A stretch of 64,000 bases of DNA. Origin: Acidimicrobiia bacterium. GTDB taxonomy: Bacteria > Actinomycetota > Acidimicrobiia > Acidimicrobiales > Poriferisodalaceae. Below the pieces are notes generated by a model. It made no database searches. It saw only the letters and a program-made list of their open reading frames with translations, and was not told the DNA's origin. Below, piece by piece: positions 56,653 through 64,000 of this stretch. The first letter of the stretch is position 1; every line of letters begins with the position of its first letter. The stretch is from positions 1 through 64,000 of the forward strand of contig JAJECP010000024.1 of the NCBI GenBank assembly GCA_022821985.1, given 5' to 3'. The translations under genes were made by a program, and so were the position numbers.

Positions 56653-57275
56653 ACGACGGTGCCGGGAGCGAACCGGTCTCGCGCAACATCGTGCGCGCCG
56701 AAGGGCACGTCAGCGGCGCCGACCGCGAGGCACACTTCGGCCACCGTGCAGTGACGGTGTGGTTCACCGGGCTGTCCGGCAGCGGCAAGTCCACCCTCGC
56801 CTTCGCCCTCGAAGCGGCGTTGCTCGAACGCGGCGTCGCCGCCTACGTGCTCGACGGCGACAACGTCCGCTTCGGCCTCAACCGTGACCTCGGCTTCTCG
56901 CCCGAAGACCGCGCCGAGAACATCCGCCGCATCGGCGAGGTGTGCCGCCTGTTCCAAGACGCCGGCGTCGTCGTGCTCACAGCCTTCATCTCGCCCTACG
57001 TGGCCGACCGCGACCAGGTACGTGCCATCCATCCCGAAGGCACCTTCATCGAGGTGTTCGTCGACACCCCGCTCGAAATCTGCGAGGCCCGCGACCCCAA
57101 GGGCCTCTACGTCAAGGCCCGAGCCGGCGAGATCCCCGACTTCAGCGGCATCTCCGCCCCCTACGAACCACCGCCCGCACCCGAGATCACTATCGACACC
57201 ACCCAACCCCTAGAAGACTGCCTAGCCCAACTCCTCGCTGCCCTCCCCCTGTCGGAAGGGCTGCGACGCGGCTAG
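56649..57275 (+). CDS. cysC: APS kinase
   Basis: A 208-residue APS kinase starting at GTG 56649, overlapping the cysNC stop by 4 bp. It has a canonical Walker [37 protein letters not shown] with the conserved Ser, and [14 protein letters not shown]. It phosphorylates APS to PAPS, the sulfonate donor. Its intact active-site loops contrast with the kinase domain of cysNC. Its TAG overlaps that of the convergent gene by 4 bp. Confidence 0.96.
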   Translation: MNDGAGSEPVSRNIVRAEGHVSGADREAHFGHRAVTVWFTGLSGSGKSTLAFALEAALLERGVAAYVLDGDNVRFGLNRDLGFSPEDRAENIRRIGEVCRLFQDAGVVVLTAFISPYVADRDQVRAIHPEGTFIEVFVDTPLEICEARDPKGLYVKARAGEIPDFSGISAPYEPPPAPEITIDTTQPLEDCLAQLLAALPLSEGLRRG

Positions 57276-58012
57276 TCCCAGGTGCCGAACTGGAAGGCTT
57301 CGGTGGGAAAGGCTTGCCAGTGCTGCCAGACCTGAGGGTCGCCGTCGGTGATCTCGACACCGACGTGGGGGCGGCCCCAGAGTGCGAGGAGCACTTGGAT
57401 CGGCGGGCCTTCGACCACGACCGATGCCGGCGACTCGGTCTCGGGCAAGGGCTCGATAGTCACGCTGCCGACCTCGACCAGACGGGCGGTGAGCCCGCCG
57501 GGATCACGTTCGAGGACGCGGCGCATCGCCTGCAGGAAGAACTGACACGTGTAATCGGAAGCGTCGAGTGCTTGAGGCGGCGTCATCGAGTGTTCATGGC
57601 CCAGCGCCGCCTCGACGTCGAGGCGGTGCATGCCGAGCTCGGAGGCCGCGTGCCAGGCCCACAGCCGCGGATTGCCTTCGCCTCCGGTCATCGAGAAGTA
57701 GCAGCGCCGGTCGAGGTCGTCGGCGAGATGATCGATGGCTGAGTGGGCCCACGCGGCGAGTTCCGCCGTCGAAGTTCCGGCCGGCTTACGACCGGCGCGC
57801 TCGTAACCCCGTGCCCGGGACTCAGGGTCGTCGGGCGTCGAGGCAATCATCTCTTCCCACGCGATCCCGACACGGCCGATGTGCGACGCCGCGTTGTACA
57901 CCGTCCAGCCCGGGCAGTTCGGAACCGGCACTGCATGCTCCTCGTCGCTGCGGCCGCAGATGTAGTCGATGGCGGACCGCGCCGCGGCGATTCGCTCCGA
58001 GTGATCAAGCAT
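57272..58012 (-). CDS. Maleylpyruvate-isomerase-fold protein (TIGR03083 family)
   Basis: A 246-residue actinobacterial DinB/MDMPI-fold protein starting at ATG 58012 (MLDHSER). The motifs [36 protein letters not shown] and [13 protein letters not shown] sequence in the C-terminal SCP2-like domain are typical. Family members include mycothiol-dependent maleylpyruvate isomerase and other mycothiol S-transferases. The substrate is not known. Confidence 0.88.
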   Translation of the reverse strand: MLDHSERIAAARSAIDYICGRSDEEHAVPVPNCPGWTVYNAASHIGRVGIAWEEMIASTPDDPESRARGYERAGRKPAGTSTAELAAWAHSAIDHLADDLDRRCYFSMTGGEGNPRLWAWHAASELGMHRLDVEAALGHEHSMTPPQALDASDYTCQFFLQAMRRVLERDPGGLTARLVEVGSVTIEPLPETESPASVVVEGPPIQVLLALWGRPHVGVEITDGDPQVWQHWQAFPTEAFQFGTWD

Positions 58013-58233
58013 CGTCCAGTCCCAACGTTCGCGTGCGTTCCTCGCAGACGGCACGGCGCAGATTTGCCCGACGCAGTCTGTCAGGCGTGCGGGCGACGAC
58101 GAAGTGGTCGGGCGACCACGCCGCGGCGAAACTGCAATCGCACCCGGCTACGGTGACCGGCGTCGGCCAGTCGAGTCGTCGAGGGGCGCCCTGGTCGGCA
58201 TCGCAGGGTTGAGACGAACCGCTGGGGCGCGAC

Positions 58234-59412
58234 ATGGCCAACTCCCCGATGAGTTCTGCGGCGCTGATCGATGCTGCGAACGAGCTCGCTCCGCTGCTGC
58301 GCGAGACAGCCCGCGAGGCCGAGTTGGCCCGACGCCCGCTCGACCGGGTGATCGACGCTGTCCGAGACAGCGGGCTCTTCGCACTGATGGTTCCCAAGGC
58401 TTACGGCGGACACGAAGCCGACCTCGACACCTATTTCGAAGTGACACTGACGCTGTCTCGCGCCGATGCCTCGATGGGCTGGCTGATCTCATTCTACATC
58501 GAGCACAACTTCTGGATGTGCGGCTATCCGGAGAGCTTCCAGAAGGAAGTCTTCGCCGAGCGCCAGTTCATCTTGGCCCCTGCCACGCTGAACGCAGGCG
58601 GCGGCAGGGCGACCCCCACCGAGGGCGGCTACCGGCTCGACGGTCAGTGGCAATGGGGCACCGGCATCGTCCATGCCGATTGGGTGCTGGTCGGCGCGAT
58701 GATCGACGAGGGCGACGGGCGGGTGCTGCCGAACTTCTTCGCGTTGCCGCCCGAGGACGTCGAGCCCGTCGACACCTGGTACGTGATGGGCCTGTGCGGC
58801 ACCGGTTCGTGGGATATCCGCGTCGACGACGTTTTCGTGCCCGCCGATCGGGTCGTCTCGATGGTCGGGCTGATGAACGCAGCCGGCGAATCAACCCGGG
58901 TTCACTCAGGAGAGCTGTACCGCACACCGCTGATTCCCGTGCTCGGCTTCGCCGCGGGGCTGCCCATGCTCGGTGCGGCCCAGATGGCGCTGGAGGAATA
59001 CCGCTCGCAGACCAAGGCCAAGATCGCGGCGAATCACACCGGAATCGGCGGCCCCGAACGCGACCAGGGCAAGCCGGCGATCGCCGCACGGGCCGCGCTG
59101 TCGATCGACGCAGCCGAGCTCATGTTCCGCGACGTGCTCGCCGATGTGATGGCCCAGCGCAACAGCGCATCCTTCGAGACCCGCAGCATCTGGCTGTCGC
59201 GCCTGACCCACGCCGTGTACATGTGCCGCGATGCCGTGAGGGACATCTGCTCGGTCACCGGCGCCGGCGGCAGCCGGCTGGACAACCCCATTCAGCGGGC
59301 GCTGCGCGACATCACGACCGGTTCCAACCACCTCATCTTCGACCGCGAGGTCCGCTACGCCGACTACGGACGCCTCTTGCTCGGCCAGCCCACCAGCAGA
59401 TTCATGGTGTGA
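58234..59412 (+). CDS. Acyl-CoA-dehydrogenase-family flavin monooxygenase
   Basis: A 392-residue acyl-CoA-dehydrogenase-fold protein of the HsaA/group D flavin monooxygenase type: LFALMVPKAYGGHEADLDTY, WLISFYIEHNFWMCGYP, GQWQWGTGIVHADWVL and GLCGTGSWDIRVDDVFVP. These enzymes use FMNH2 from a partner reductase to hydroxylate phenols or remove S/N groups, rather than oxidising acyl-CoA. No partner reductase is in the window. Confidence 0.87.
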   Translation: MANSPMSSAALIDAANELAPLLRETAREAELARRPLDRVIDAVRDSGLFALMVPKAYGGHEADLDTYFEVTLTLSRADASMGWLISFYIEHNFWMCGYPESFQKEVFAERQFILAPATLNAGGGRATPTEGGYRLDGQWQWGTGIVHADWVLVGAMIDEGDGRVLPNFFALPPEDVEPVDTWYVMGLCGTGSWDIRVDDVFVPADRVVSMVGLMNAAGESTRVHSGELYRTPLIPVLGFAAGLPMLGAAQMALEEYRSQTKAKIAANHTGIGGPERDQGKPAIAARAALSIDAAELMFRDVLADVMAQRNSASFETRSIWLSRLTHAVYMCRDAVRDICSVTGAGGSRLDNPIQRALRDITTGSNHLIFDREVRYADYGRLLLGQPTSRFMV

Positions 59413-59433
59413 GCCACCGCTCGAACGGACGGT

Positions 59434-60342
59434 TCAGCTGGGCAGATCGTCGCGGGTGAGGAACTCGCTGATCGCGGCGTTCACCACCGGCGGATCCTCC
59501 AAATGGAGGAAGTGGCCTAACTCCAGGAACTGGAGGTGCCCGTTCGATACCTCGTCGGTGACGGTCTCGTATTCGTGGGGCTGCTGGCCAGCGTCTTCAG
59601 CGCCTTGAAGGAACAGCACCGGCATGGTCATGCTGGCGAATAGTCCGTTCATCCGGTCCTCAAGCTCACGGTCGAAGCCCGCGGACACGAAGCTGGCCGA
59701 CATGCCCTCGGGCACACCGGGCTGGGTGGACTCGTCAATGATGCGGTCGATGTCCTGCGGGGCGATCGGCTTGGCAATCAGAGCGAGCCCATGGGGCAAT
59801 GGGTCGAGCCCGAATGCCATCCGTTGGATGACCCCCTGAGAGAGCAGCTCCGCGCCGATTGGGCTGCGGAACAACTCGTGTGGCGGACGCGGCTCGGAAT
59901 GCGGGCGGTTGCCCGACTGCTGCATGCGGACGTAACGCCGGATGCGCTGCGACATTCCGGGTACCGAGCAGAGGTGGTCGGATATCACCGTCCCCCGGTC
60001 GTGACCGACCAGGTAGAACCGATCGAGGCCGAGCGCGTCGAACACTTCGGGCAGCTCGGCCGCCTGGGCCGCGTAGTCGTAGTCGCTGTCGAGACGGGTG
60101 TCGGACTGGCCGTGGCCCTTGAGATCGAGTGCGATGGTGAAGAAGTCGTCGGCGAGGCCGGCCACCTGGTGGTGCCAAGCGATGCATGACTCCGGGAAGC
60201 CGTGCAGAAAGACAATGACTTCGGAGTTCGCCGCATCGCCCGCCGTGATGGCATGCCAGCCCAAGCCAGCCGCCTCGAAGAAGCGATGCGTGATGACATC
60301 GCCGTTCCACAGCGTCTCGACTTCGCCGTCATGGTTTCGCAT
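59434..60342 (-). CDS. Alpha/beta hydrolase (epoxide-hydrolase-like)
   Basis: A 302-residue alpha/beta-hydrolase. HGFPESCIAWHHQ (oxyanion loop), the nucleophile Asp in VGHDRGTVI (D115) and the His in ELGHFLHLEDPP complete a triad of the Asp-nucleophile class, as in epoxide hydrolases and haloacetate dehalogenases. A catalytic acid and lid Tyr pair cannot be assigned with certainty. It is convergent with the preceding monooxygenase. Confidence 0.85.
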   Translation of the reverse strand: MRNHDGEVETLWNGDVITHRFFEAAGLGWHAITAGDAANSEVIVFLHGFPESCIAWHHQVAGLADDFFTIALDLKGHGQSDTRLDSDYDYAAQAAELPEVFDALGLDRFYLVGHDRGTVISDHLCSVPGMSQRIRRYVRMQQSGNRPHSEPRPPHELFRSPIGAELLSQGVIQRMAFGLDPLPHGLALIAKPIAPQDIDRIIDESTQPGVPEGMSASFVSAGFDRELEDRMNGLFASMTMPVLFLQGAEDAGQQPHEYETVTDEVSNGHLQFLELGHFLHLEDPPVVNAAISEFLTRDDLPS

Positions 60343-60453
60343 GGATTTCCCATCTCCTGTGCAGCGAAGGTAATCACATCGCTACTGGGCTGGACACGAG
60401 CGATCGTCAACCGCTATCAGGCATGCTGGCTGTCGACCAGAGGGAGCAGCTCA

Positions 60454-61803
60454 ATGCACCTGAGCGCTTTCATCCAGGCCTCCCCGAATCATCAGATCAA
60501 GGGGATGTGGAAGCACCCTGCCGACGAGACGTCGTGGGGGTACCGCACGCTGAGCTGGTGGCAGGACCTCGTGCGCACCCTTGAGCGGGGCTGCTTCGAC
60601 GGGATCTTTTTCGCAGACGTGCTGGGCACCTACGACGTGTACGGGGCGAGCCGCGAGGCTGCGTTGCGCGGCGCGGTCCAGATCCCCGGCATCGACCCCA
60701 CGCTGCTGATCCCGGCGCTGGCGGCATGCACCGAGCACCTCGGCTTCGCCGTGACTTTCTCCACCAGCCACCACGCGCCGTACCACACGGCCCGGCTGTT
60801 CTCGACGCTCGACCACCTCACCGGCGGCCGTGTCGGCTGGAACATCGTGACTTCGTACCTGTCCGACGCCGAACGTCAAGGGCTCGGCCAGATCCTCGCC
60901 CACGACACTCGGTATGACCGGGCCGATGAGTACGTGGACGTCTGCCTCAAGCTGTGGGAGCAGAGCTGGGACGAAGGGGCGATCGTCCGCGATGTCGAGG
61001 CCGACACATTCACCGACCCGGCCAAGGTGCACGAGATCGACCACGCCGGCGAGTGGTTCACGGTGGAAGGCCCGCACATGGTCGAGCCTTCGCCTCAGCG
61101 CACGCCGGTGCTGTACCAAGCGGGGAACTCGGCACGCGGCGTCGAGTTCGCAGCCAACACCGGCGAGGTCGTGTTCATGTCGGTGCCAGGCAACGACAAG
61201 GGCGCCGCCGTCGTGGCGTCGTTGCGCGAGCAGGCCGCAGCGGCCGGCCGCGACCCCGAGCACATCAAGGCATTACAGGTGGCGCGGGTGGTGGTTGCCG
61301 AAACCGACGCAGAGGCCCGGGCCATGCGCGACGAGTGGTCACGGCTGTTCTCAGTCGACGGTTACCTGGCCCTGTTCTGCGGGTGGACGGGCATTGACGT
61401 GGGCGGCCACCCGCCCGACACGCCGATCGATGACATCGAGGCGAACGCCATCCGCACCCAGGTCGAGCGCTGGAAGCTGGAGGATCCCGACAAGGTCTGG
61501 ACCGTCGGTGATGTCGCCCGGCGGCTGTCGGACACCGCCGGCGGGCTCGGATTCGTGGGTTCACCCACGACCGTCGCCGATCAGCTGGAGGCGTTCATGG
61601 AGACCACGGGTGTCGACGGGTTCAACGTGACGACGGCACCCGTCCCCTGGGGTTTCGAGCAGATCGTCGACTGGCTCATTCCCGAGCTCCAGCGGCGCGG
61701 CCGCTTCCGTACCAGCTACGAGGGCACCACCTTCAGGGAGAACTTCTTCGGCCCCGGCCAACGTCACCTGCACCCCACTTACCCCCGGAGGCAAGCCCGA
61801 TGA
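60454..61803 (+). CDS. NtaA/SnaA/DszA-type FMN-dependent monooxygenase
   Basis: A 449-residue LLM-class flavin monooxygenase starting at ATG 60454 after AGGGAG. GCFDGIFFADVLGTYDVYG, HLTGGRVGWNIVTSYLSDAER and PQRTPVLYQAGNSARGVEFAA mark the NtaA/SnaA/DszA family, which cleaves C-N or C-S bonds in nitrilotriacetate or dibenzothiophene sulfone types of substrate. It needs a flavin reductase from elsewhere. It overlaps the DinB gene by 4 bp (ATGA). Confidence 0.92.
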   Translation: MHLSAFIQASPNHQIKGMWKHPADETSWGYRTLSWWQDLVRTLERGCFDGIFFADVLGTYDVYGASREAALRGAVQIPGIDPTLLIPALAACTEHLGFAVTFSTSHHAPYHTARLFSTLDHLTGGRVGWNIVTSYLSDAERQGLGQILAHDTRYDRADEYVDVCLKLWEQSWDEGAIVRDVEADTFTDPAKVHEIDHAGEWFTVEGPHMVEPSPQRTPVLYQAGNSARGVEFAANTGEVVFMSVPGNDKGAAVVASLREQAAAAGRDPEHIKALQVARVVVAETDAEARAMRDEWSRLFSVDGYLALFCGWTGIDVGGHPPDTPIDDIEANAIRTQVERWKLEDPDKVWTVGDVARRLSDTAGGLGFVGSPTTVADQLEAFMETTGVDGFNVTTAPVPWGFEQIVDWLIPELQRRGRFRTSYEGTTFRENFFGPGQRHLHPTYPRRQAR

Positions 61804-62528
61804 CCGTGGTCAACCATGACATCGTCGAGATGCCCAGTGACCCGACGGTCGGAGCCATGCCGCCCTACCGCCGCATTGTCGGGTGGGTGCGAGCCGAGGT
61901 CGACGGCCTGACACCAGTTCAGCTCGACTGCGACGACACCAGCCCAGACAAGGAATGGATGTGGTGGTCGATTCGCCGTCAGGTCTCCCACATCGCATGG
62001 GACTCGCTGGTGTTCACCCATCGCAGATGCGCCCACCTGCTCTGGCCAGACGGCGACGAGCCCGAACCGGTCGTGTGGAAGCACCACCATCTCGGTCCAA
62101 ACATGAAGTACGACCGGATGCTCGACGAGGACCTCTACTGGGAGGTCCCCGACCTCATCGAGAAGATGGAGATCGGCATCGGCTGGCTGGAGCGGGTGGT
62201 GGGCGAGAACTCCATCGAGCAACTCCGCGCCGACACCACCAGCATCCGGGGCACCCACTTCTGGTCCTATGTCATCACCACTCTCGCTCGGGGAGCGAGC
62301 GCCGACCCGGACCGGCCCGGCTACATCCGTTACGACCTCGAAGGGTCGCTGTGGATGGTCTTCTACGAGCTGCTCACCCACATCCGCACCATCCAACGGC
62401 TCAAGACCCACCAGGGCATCGCCCTCAACGTTGAGTTGCCCCGAGTGGGTTACCTCCGCCTGCCGGAGTACTGGGGCGACACCAATGCCAATGGACCATC
62501 CATGACACGACTTGAGGTCAGCCCATGA
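61800..62528 (+). CDS. DinB-like helical protein
   Basis: A 242-residue protein with a DinB/MDMPI-like four-helix layout: VSHIAWDSLVFTHRRCAHLL (first His) and LLTHIRTIQRLKTHQG (later His) are the usual metal-binding helices. The N-terminal MPPYRRIVGWVRAEVDGLT is also typical. DinB-fold proteins are often thiol-dependent S-transferases. It is sandwiched by ATGA overlaps between the DszA-type monooxygenase and the next MDMPI protein, so the three act together. Confidence 0.75.
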   Translation: MTVVNHDIVEMPSDPTVGAMPPYRRIVGWVRAEVDGLTPVQLDCDDTSPDKEWMWWSIRRQVSHIAWDSLVFTHRRCAHLLWPDGDEPEPVVWKHHHLGPNMKYDRMLDEDLYWEVPDLIEKMEIGIGWLERVVGENSIEQLRADTTSIRGTHFWSYVITTLARGASADPDRPGYIRYDLEGSLWMVFYELLTHIRTIQRLKTHQGIALNVELPRVGYLRLPEYWGDTNANGPSMTRLEVSP

Positions 62529-63187
62529 CGCCTGCCGCCAACCCGTCGAACGACTCAGCCCGCGTCCGGGCGCTCGTAGTCGAAGCCGTCAGCCGAGCAG
62601 CCGATCTCATCGCCACCCCAGCCACAGCCGAGCGGTGGGACCAGCCTTCGGCTCTTGACGGCATGACGGTCGGGGCGCTCTCGGCCCACCTCGTACGCGC
62701 CGCCGGCGCCACGATCGCCTACCTCGACCGCACCGCGCCTGACCGGCGCCCCGACGGCGACCTGCTCACCGCAGTCACCTACTTCCACGCCGCGGTCGAC
62801 TCTCCAATCCACGACCAGATCAAAGATGTTTCCGCCACCGAATCGGCCATCGGTCACGAAGCCACCGTGGCCAAGTGCCGCCAACTGGCTGCCGACCTCG
62901 AAACACGACTGGCCGAGGAACCCGATGATCGTCTCGTCGCCGCGCTGGGAGGCCGTCTGCTCACCCTCGACGACTTCTGCCGCACCAGGCTGATCGAGGT
63001 ACTCCTGCATCTCGACGACCTTGCCGTCAGTACAGGCCAGCCCCGCCCAGCCACCGACCCAGAGGGTGCAGCCATCATCATCGACATCTGCATCAACATC
63101 GCCCGAGACCGCAACGGCGACTGGGGCGTCCTCTACGCCCTGACCCGAGCCGAACGCTCCACGGGAACCGTCTTCCCCGTCTTCTGA
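62525..63187 (+). CDS. Maleylpyruvate-isomerase N-terminal-like protein
   Basis: A 220-residue MDMPI-fold protein: MTVGALSAHLVRAAGATIAYLD, LLTLDDFCRTRLIEVLLHLDDLAVST and the C-terminal YALTRAERS fit the actinobacterial family. It overlaps the DinB-like gene by 4 bp. It may be a mycothiol-dependent transferase that handles a reactive product of the upstream monooxygenase; this is inferred from operon structure. Confidence 0.82.
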   Translation: MTPAANPSNDSARVRALVVEAVSRAADLIATPATAERWDQPSALDGMTVGALSAHLVRAAGATIAYLDRTAPDRRPDGDLLTAVTYFHAAVDSPIHDQIKDVSATESAIGHEATVAKCRQLAADLETRLAEEPDDRLVAALGGRLLTLDDFCRTRLIEVLLHLDDLAVSTGQPRPATDPEGAAIIIDICINIARDRNGDWGVLYALTRAERSTGTVFPVF

Positions 63188-63304
63188 ACCTCATCCCGCA
63201 ACGCACACGCCGCTGTCGCTCCTGAGTTGTGGGCGTTGCTGACCTAGGGTCAGCCCGAGCGCGGGCACTGGAGTCGGCACGGGTTTGCTGGGGAGGGCGC
63301 ACGG

Positions 63305-64000
63305 TTGAGCACACCGAAGGTTGGCACGACGGTCCATGAATCGACGCCGGGGTGGGACCCGCCGAGACGTCCGCCCCCGGGGGCACCCAATGTCGTGGTG
63401 ATCGTGCTTGACGACACCGGGTTCGCGCAGCTCGGGTGCTTCGGATCCGACATCGACACACCGAACATCGACCGACTGGCCAACGGCGGGCTGCGCTACA
63501 CGAACTTCCACACCACGGCTCTGTGCTCGCCCACCCGGGCATGCCTGCTGACCGGGCGCAACCACCACTCGGTGGGCATGCGGTTCGTCTCGAACGTCGA
63601 CAGCGGATTCTCGAACAGCCGCGGCGCCATCTCGCCGAAGGCGGCGACGATGGCCGAGATGCTCCGCGAACACGGGTACGGCACCTTCGCGCTGGGCAAA
63701 TGGCATCTCGCGACGCTCGAAGACTGCTCTCCCGCCGGGCCGATGGACCACTGGCCGCTGCAGCGCGGCTTCGACCGCTACTACGGCTTCCTGGGCCCAG
63801 CAACCGACCAGTTCTCCCCCGAGCTGAGTATCGACAATCACCCGATCGATCCGCCGTCGCAGGCCGGCTACCACGTGTCCGAGGCTCTCGTCGATCAGGC
63901 GATCGCGATGATCACCGCGCACCAAGGCTCCGCTCCCGGCAGACGCTTCTTTGCCTACGTGGCCTTCGGCGCCACCCACTCGCCGCATCAGGCGCCCCGC
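63305..64000 (+). CDS. Sulfatase, N-terminal part (3' truncated by the window)
   Basis: The frame opens at TTG 63305 (GGGAGGG seven nt upstream) and stays open to the end of the window, 232 codons. The sulfatase start VVVIVLDDTGFAQLGCFGSDIDTP and the signature CSPTRACLLTG (formylglycine Cys about 74) are present, with LGKWHLA. It is a paralogue of the sulfatase at 4840-7122. TTG is supported by spacing, and no ATG or GTG is better placed. Confidence 0.9.
   Translation, partial: MSTPKVGTTVHESTPGWDPPRRPPPGAPNVVVIVLDDTGFAQLGCFGSDIDTPNIDRLANGGLRYTNFHTTALCSPTRACLLTGRNHHSVGMRFVSNVDSGFSNSRGAISPKAATMAEMLREHGYGTFALGKWHLATLEDCSPAGPMDHWPLQRGFDRYYGFLGPATDQFSPELSIDNHPIDPPSQAGYHVSEALVDQAIAMITAHQGSAPGRRFFAYVAFGATHSPHQAPR

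Overview
This is a high-GC, gene-dense window that reads as chromosome of an actinobacterium, most plausibly a marine or host-associated member of the Acidimicrobiia. The basis is family content: F420-linked PPOX and DUF385 proteins, many LLM-type flavin or F420 oxidoreductases, several DinB/maleylpyruvate-isomerase-fold proteins of the mycothiol-linked type, furA-katG, two fGly-type sulfatases and two haloalkane-dehalogenase-like enzymes. Frequent GTG starts and ATGA/GTGA overlaps fit this. The taxonomic call is inference. I see no rRNA, tRNA, CRISPR array, integrase or transposase.

Layout. 1-246 is the end of a Calx-beta protein. 471-7993 (minus) is a six-gene run of hydrolytic and oxidative enzymes: MBL hydrolase, arylsulfatase, an unknown protein, haloalkane dehalogenase-like protein, dimethylformamidase-like protein and carotenoid oxygenase. 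8156-10498 is a CotH/lamin-tail lipoprotein. 10576-17497 holds housekeeping and catabolic singletons (apt, a GcvT-like protein, PhyH and TauD dioxygenases, RidA). 17666-25966 is a catabolic block: P450, a Rieske dioxygenase operon (class II aldolase, alpha, beta, dihydrodiol dehydrogenase), a class III CoA-transferase, an SDR and an LLM monooxygenase. 26040-28301 is an orphan molybdenum hydroxylase large subunit.

The most notable locus is 28459-30554. A redoxin gene is interrupted by a TGA exactly where the family has its catalytic Cys (U-P-P-C). A perfect 6-bp hairpin with a GGTCG loop follows about 14 nt later, as in bacterial SECIS elements. The frame then continues into a DsbD-N-like domain. 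I read it as one 393-residue selenoprotein, translationally coupled to an (R)-selective amine-transaminase-like enzyme.

31678-35734 is a defence-type island: a restriction enzyme and C5 methyltransferase on the minus strand, an AT-rich palindrome-filled intergenic region, then three small HTH genes (the third broken by a nonsense codon) and a TIGR02391/Ymh HEPN-like protein. 35927-48223 contains an orphan PhnD-like binding protein, katG-furA, a DMSP-lyase-type cupin, a zinc alcohol dehydrogenase, a rhodanese, a copA-merR copper module with recognisable MerR-type operators, a methyltransferase and a cupin. 48344-57275 (plus) is a sulfation locus: membrane hydroxylase, sulfotransferase, DUF1214 protein, a sulfotransferase-SDR fusion, cysD, cysNC with a divergent kinase domain, and a second, canonical cysC. 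These would make PAPS and spend it on sulfonating a metabolite. 57272-64000 holds more catabolic genes (acyl-CoA-dehydrogenase-like monooxygenase, alpha/beta hydrolase, DszA-type monooxygenase with DinB/MDMPI partners) and the start of a second sulfatase.
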